Origin: DATBDE01 sp036270095
GTDB taxonomy: Bacteria; Actinomycetota; Thermoleophilia; Solirubrobacterales; Solirubrobacteraceae
Direction of reading: 5' to 3'
Assembly: GCA_036270095.1 (NCBI GenBank)
Contig: DATBDE010000123.1
Location: 1-24,108, forward strand
DNA: 24,108 bases
Every line of letters begins with the position of its first letter. Position 1 is the first letter of the stretch. A program made the translations under genes and the position numbers. The notes under the pieces are model-generated. The model saw only the letters and a program-made list of their open reading frames with translations. It was not told where the DNA came from and ran no database searches. Positions 21,299-24,108 of this stretch are shown here, one piece after another.

Positions 21299-21314
21299 GA
21301 CGCTACGGAGCGTC
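21299..21314 (-). promoter_or_regulatory. Small hairpin just upstream of L,D-transpeptidase start
   Basis: Perfect 6-bp stem with a 4-nt loop (plus-strand GACGCT ACGG AGCGTC), ten bases before the ATG. No Shine-Dalgarno is visible in the gap. It could be a translational barrier or part of a promoter. Another short stem (CGGGC/GCCCG) lies further upstream, about 20 nt after the previous gene's stop, and could be a weak terminator. Confidence 0.3.
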
Positions 21315-21382
21315 GCGCTCACCGCAAAGCGGCGAAACGCATCCTTCACCGGGCCGTCAGCCCGTTGTCGCGTGCTGCGGTG

Positions 21383-22273
21383 CTAGAGGCCGGGCGGGTG
21401 GACGACGGTGTAGCCGCTCGAGGACCGGGCGTCGGACTGCCAGCGCGACGGGTCGGCGCCCGAGGTGTCGAACCGGAGGCCCGCGACGACCATGTACACG
21501 TGGCCCTCGTTGGCGTAGATCGTCACCCACTGGCCCGGGCCCGGAGCGCCCCAGCTCATGAACTCGCCGGAGTCCAGCGGCGCCTTGAGCAGGCCCGCGC
21601 CGTGCAGCGCGTACGACACCGAGCCCGAGCAGTCGTAGCCCGAGTCCGTGAAGCCGTCGTTGTGGCCGCCGCCGTACTCGTACGGGGCGCTGGCGATCTG
21701 GTTGCCGGCCTGGATGATCTGTGCGACCGCGGGCGGCGCGCCCTGCGGGGCGGTGGCGGTGCCGTCGCTGTTCAGCGTGGCCTGCGGGCCGGGCGCCTGC
21801 TGCGGGGTCGCGCCCGCGCCGCTGCCCTGGGTGGCGCCGGCGCTGCCGGCGGCCTGCGCGATCTGCTGCGCCTCGCCAGGGTCGACGACGCCGTCGACCG
21901 TGATGCCGGCCTTGCGCTCGTAGCGCCGGACGCTGCGCACGGTCTTGGTGCCGTACGCGCCGTCCGCGCTCAGCCGGTAGCCGAGCGTGCGCAGCTCGTG
22001 CTGCAGGGTCATCACGTCGTCGCCGCTCGTGCCCCGGCGCAGGGTGCGCGCGGCGCTGGTGTCGGTGGAGCCCTCACCCGAGGTGGCGCTGGTGTCGGTG
22101 CCCGAGGTCCCGCTGCCCGATGCGGTGCCGGTGGTCGACGTGGCGCCGCCGGGGTCCTGCCTGGTCGCGGCGCGGGCGCCGGTGGCGGCGCCGAGGATGA
22201 CCGCCGCGGCGGCGGCAACGGCGATGAAGAGGACGAGCGTGCGCCGGTGCGCTCGTAACGGTGTTTGCTCCAA
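21383..22273 (-). CDS. Secreted C40 (NlpC/P60-like) peptidase with peptidoglycan-binding domain, riboswitch-controlled
   Basis: 296 aa from TTG 22273, chosen because AAGGGG lies 11 nt upstream, the signal segment follows at once, and longer in-frame readings would translate the riboswitch. Signal/anchor helix 12-35 (LVLFIAVAAAAAVILGAATG), Ser/Thr/Gly-rich linker to ~75, PG_binding_1 domain 77-140 (LRRGTSGDDVMTLQHELRTLG; DGAYGTKTVRSVRRY), a second linker, then the catalytic domain ~183-296 with YDCSGSVSYALHG (Cys215 nucleophile) and GHVYMVVAG (His258). Such enzymes cut stem peptides in the cell wall. The catalytic domain is closely related to the neighbouring gene at 22480-23088, pointing to tandem duplication. 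Wall hydrolases are known targets of c-di-AMP riboswitches in actinobacteria. Confidence 0.92.
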   Translation of the reverse strand: MEQTPLRAHRRTLVLFIAVAAAAAVILGAATGARAATRQDPGGATSTTGTASGSGTSGTDTSATSGEGSTDTSAARTLRRGTSGDDVMTLQHELRTLGYRLSADGAYGTKTVRSVRRYERKAGITVDGVVDPGEAQQIAQAAGSAGATQGSGAGATPQQAPGPQATLNSDGTATAPQGAPPAVAQIIQAGNQIASAPYEYGGGHNDGFTDSGYDCSGSVSYALHGAGLLKAPLDSGEFMSWGAPGPGQWVTIYANEGHVYMVVAGLRFDTSGADPSRWQSDARSSSGYTVVHPPGL

Positions 22274-22297
22274 GGTAGCTGCAGCCCCTTCTTGTTG

Positions 22298-22418
22298 CGC
22301 CTGCGGGGTTAGCTGTCGGGCTCGCGCGAAGAAGGTCGCGCTACGCGTGGTTGGCGATTCGCCCCCGGGCGACCGTGGCCGCCCTTTGGTTCCCCCGCTC
22401 CTCGTCCGCGCTGAGGCG
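22298..22418 (-). ncRNA. c-di-AMP riboswitch (ydaO/yuaA type)
   Basis: Read on the minus strand, this ~121-nt leader has the conserved blocks of the ydaO/yuaA aptamer in order: CGCCU (22418 onward, 5' side of P1), GGGGGAACCA (22396-22387), GGGGCGAAUC (22365-22356), a variable stem GCGCGA/UCGCGC, CCCGACAGCUAACCCCG (22320-22304) and AGGCG (3' side of P1, ending 22298). The class binds cyclic di-AMP and usually lowers expression of wall-hydrolase or osmolyte genes. The gene's Shine-Dalgarno AAGGGG (22290-22285) follows eight bases later and can pair with the CCCC at 22308-22305, suggesting control of translation initiation rather than a terminator; no U-tract is seen. Recognition was by motif memory, not by a covariance model. 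Confidence 0.9.
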
Positions 22419-22451
22419 AAGGAGGATTCGGCTGGTGCGTAACGACGCGAG

Positions 22452-22457
22452 ACCGTA
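22452..22457 (-). promoter_or_regulatory. Possible -10 box for riboswitch transcript
   Basis: Minus-strand TACGGT preceded by TGC (extended -10 form, TGCTACGGT) would start RNA near 22445, about 27 nt before the aptamer's first P1 base. No convincing -35 is present. Confidence 0.35.
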
Positions 22458-22479
22458 GCAAAGGAGACGGCGGCGCGGT

Positions 22480-23088
22480 TCATACCCCGGACGGGTGTCG
22501 GATGACGAAGTTGGCGGTGTCGCGAATCGCGGGGCGCCAGCGCGGCCCGTTCTGGTCCCCTCCCGGGTCGCCGGCGGCGCTCGTGTCCAGCCGCAGCCCG
22601 GCGATGACGACGAAGGCGTGGTCGGCGTTGGCGTAGACGGTGATCCACTGGCCGGGACCCGGCGCGCCCCAGCTCTCGAGCTCGGTCGAGTCCATCGGGG
22701 CGCCGAGCAGGCGGCCGCCGTGCAGCGCGTAGGAGACGGCGCCAGAGCAGTCGTAGGCGGTGTCGGCGAACGTGTCGTGCCCGCCGCCGTACCGGTAGGG
22801 GAGGGCCTGGAGCGCGTTACCGGCCCGGATGGCGCCGCGCACCGCGGCCGGGGCGCCGGCGGGGGCGTCGGCCACGCCGGGCGCGGCCAGCGCGGCCCCG
22901 GCGGTGGGGGCAGGCGCCGGTGCCGCGGCGGCAGCCGGCGGAGGCGTGGTCGGCGCAGCGGTGCCCCCGCCGGTCTTCGACTGGGCGAAGGCGGGTGCGG
23001 CGAGGACCAGCAGCGACAGGACGGTGCACGCAAGCAAGCGCACGAGGAGCAGAGTCGACCGTCGACGCCCGAGACGAAAGTCCTGCAT
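22480..23088 (-). CDS. Secreted C40 (NlpC/P60-like) peptidase, paralogue of the riboswitch-controlled gene
   Basis: 202 aa, ATG start. Twin basic N-terminus and hydrophobic core (TLLLVRLLACTVLSLLVLA) ending in APAFAQ, a signal-peptidase I type site near residue 36; an Ala/Pro-rich linker (~40-80); then the catalytic domain with ALPYRYGGGH, YDCSGAVSYALHGG (Cys114), SWGAPGPGQWITVYAN and DHAFVVIAGLRLDTS (His157). The catalytic domain matches the gene downstream almost block for block, but this copy lacks the PG_binding_1 domain and has no riboswitch of its own: only 45 nt separate it from the divergent hydrolase gene. It presumably trims peptidoglycan stem peptides outside the cell. Why one copy is under c-di-AMP control and the other not is unclear. 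Confidence 0.92.
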   Translation of the reverse strand: MQDFRLGRRRSTLLLVRLLACTVLSLLVLAAPAFAQSKTGGGTAAPTTPPPAAAAAPAPAPTAGAALAAPGVADAPAGAPAAVRGAIRAGNALQALPYRYGGGHDTFADTAYDCSGAVSYALHGGRLLGAPMDSTELESWGAPGPGQWITVYANADHAFVVIAGLRLDTSAAGDPGGDQNGPRWRPAIRDTANFVIRHPSGV

Positions 23089-23116
23089 GCGATCGTGCGC
23101 AACTTCGCTCCCGGGT

Positions 23117-23122
23117 TATGGT
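23117..23122 (+). promoter_or_regulatory. Possible -10 box of the S33 hydrolase gene
   Basis: TATGGT ends 11 bases before the ATG at 23134, giving a leader of only a few bases. It lies in the 45-nt spacer shared with the divergent peptidase gene. No -35 consensus is seen. Confidence 0.35.
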
Positions 23123-23133
23123 TCCCGCGTTCG

Positions 23134-24108
23134 ATGCGCGCCGCTCTTGCCCTTGCTGCCGCCGTGCTCGTCGTCGCGCTCGCGGCCGCGCCGGCGTCGG
23201 CTCAGGTGGGCTTCTCCGCGTGCGGAACGCCGAAGGGGTTTCAGTGCGCGACCGTCCCCGCGCCGCTCGACCACAGCGGCCAGACGCCGGGCTCGATCGG
23301 GCTCAAGGTGGCGCGCCTGCCCCAGTCGCGACCGAGCGGCATCCTCATCGCGCTGTCCGGCGGCCCGGGCCAGTCCTCGGTGTCGGCCGCCTCGACCTTT
23401 CAGCAAACGCTGCAGCCGGCGCTGCGCAGCTACCAGCTCGTCGTCTTCGACCAGCGCGGCACCGGCGACTCGGGCGTGCTCGACTGCCCGGCGCTGCAGC
23501 CGCTGTCCGACACCGTCAACTACACGGGGCAGGACACGGCCGAGTGCGGCGACGTCGTCGGCCCCGACCGGCGCTTCTATCGCACGATCGACTCCGCCGA
23601 TGACATCGAGACCCTGCGCCAGGCCCTCGGCGTGGACAAGATCGCGCTCGAGGGGACCTCGTACGGGACGTTCGTGGCCGAGCAGTACGCGGCCCGCTAC
23701 CCCGACCACGTCGACCGCCTCATCCTCGACTCGGTCGTGCCGCCCAGCGGGGTCGAGCAGTTCACGCTCTCCAGCTTCGAGGCCGTCAACCGGGTGCTGA
23801 CCGGCCTGTGCGGCGAGGGTCGCTGCGACGGCATCACCCCGGACCCGTCCGCCGACACCGCGGCGCTGAACACGCGGCTGAACACGACGCCGCTCAGCGG
23901 CTCGGTGCTCGGGCCCAAGGCCAAGCGCCTGCCGACCACCGTGGCCAGCGGCGAGGACCTGTTCGGGACGCTCGTCGGCGGCGACCTCAACCCGGTGCTG
24001 CGCGCGGCCTACCCGGGCACGGTGCGCGCGGCCGACCAGGGCGACCGCGCGCCGGTGCTGCGCCTGTTCCGGCTCGGGCTGGGCTCACCGCCGAAGGTCA
24101 AGGACCTA
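23134..24108 (+). CDS. Secreted alpha/beta hydrolase, S33 (tripeptidyl aminopeptidase-like) family, 3'-truncated by window
   Basis: 325 codons are visible and the frame stays open to the last base, so the C-terminus is missing; family members have about 450-520 aa. ATG start is followed by a signal peptide (ALALAAAVLVVALAAAPASAQ). Seen: an early GTPKGFQCATVPAPLDHSG, typical for secreted actinobacterial tripeptidyl/prolyl aminopeptidases; oxyanion-hole motif LSGGPGQSS; DQRGTGDSG; and the nucleophile elbow GTSYGTFVAEQYAARYP with the catalytic Ser. Cys pairs (for example LCGEGRCDG) suit an exported, disulphide-bonded protein. The catalytic Asp and His would lie mostly beyond the window. It would release N-terminal peptides outside the cell; exact substrate unknown. 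Confidence 0.93.
   Translation, partial: MRAALALAAAVLVVALAAAPASAQVGFSACGTPKGFQCATVPAPLDHSGQTPGSIGLKVARLPQSRPSGILIALSGGPGQSSVSAASTFQQTLQPALRSYQLVVFDQRGTGDSGVLDCPALQPLSDTVNYTGQDTAECGDVVGPDRRFYRTIDSADDIETLRQALGVDKIALEGTSYGTFVAEQYAARYPDHVDRLILDSVVPPSGVEQFTLSSFEAVNRVLTGLCGEGRCDGITPDPSADTAALNTRLNTTPLSGSVLGPKAKRLPTTVASGEDLFGTLVGGDLNPVLRAAYPGTVRAADQGDRAPVLRLFRLGLGSPPKVKDL

Noticed and set aside
22274..22648. Longer reading of the riboswitch-controlled peptidase starting upstream of 22273
   Set aside because: It would translate through the c-di-AMP aptamer and the end of the neighbouring gene and would place the signal segment far from the N-terminus.
1..24108. CRISPR arrays, tRNA or rRNA genes, phage genes
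   Set aside because: No regularly spaced repeats, no cloverleaf-like sequence with the GGTTCGA-type arm in the short intergenic gaps, and no phage structural or integrase motif were found.

Overview
The window is very GC-rich, gene-dense DNA. GTG and TTG starts are common, 4-bp ATGA/GTGA/TTGA gene overlaps are frequent, and several starts look leaderless. Together with an actinobacterial-type hydrogenase operon, a DrrAB-like exporter, a large BTAD/AAA/TPR regulator and a c-di-AMP riboswitch in front of a cell-wall hydrolase, this points to Actinomycetota. A deep lineage such as Thermoleophilia/Solirubrobacterales is plausible, but that is inference.

Region 1 (1-7983, + strand) is a tightly coupled operon for maturing a [NiFe]-hydrogenase, most likely a group 1h (formerly group 5) high-affinity H2-oxidising enzyme. 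It reads: 3' end of a Rieske-like protein with four Cys (HhyE-like), a DUF5947-like protein, a DUF6084-like protein, a 359-aa conserved hypothetical, a HyaD/HybD-type endopeptidase, HypA, HypB, a double-SIS-domain protein, HypF and a 97-aa unknown. Structural subunits and hypC/D/E are not in the window and are presumably upstream or elsewhere. The operon meets a convergent gene at a shared CTAG double stop.

Region 2 (7980-12664) holds an NTF2-like protein (-), an SMP-30/gluconolactonase (+) with a strong downstream hairpin, and a three-gene minus-strand unit (ECF sigma factor with C-terminal SnoaL-like domain, DHA2-type MFS exporter, small ABM-fold protein). Divergent from this unit is a VOC-family gene; a perfect 13-bp inverted repeat lies between them.

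Region 3 (about 12665-14140) is a decayed IS110-family element. Its transposase is broken by at least three frameshifts and one amber codon. The non-coding end upstream of the transposase keeps a long inverted repeat that could be a relic of a bridge-RNA locus.

Region 4 (14141-19854) contains a 1147-aa BTAD-AAA-TPR regulator, a single-chain DrrA-DrrB ABC exporter (both -) and a small unknown gene (+).

Region 5 (19829-24108) is a cell-envelope block. On the minus strand are a tandem pair of C40/NlpC-P60-like secreted peptidases, an L,D-transpeptidase and a four-helix DUF7144-like membrane protein. A c-di-AMP (ydaO/yuaA) riboswitch sits between the two peptidase genes. A secreted S33-family alpha/beta hydrolase (+) runs off the window end. 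c-di-AMP may coordinate this peptidoglycan-remodelling block.
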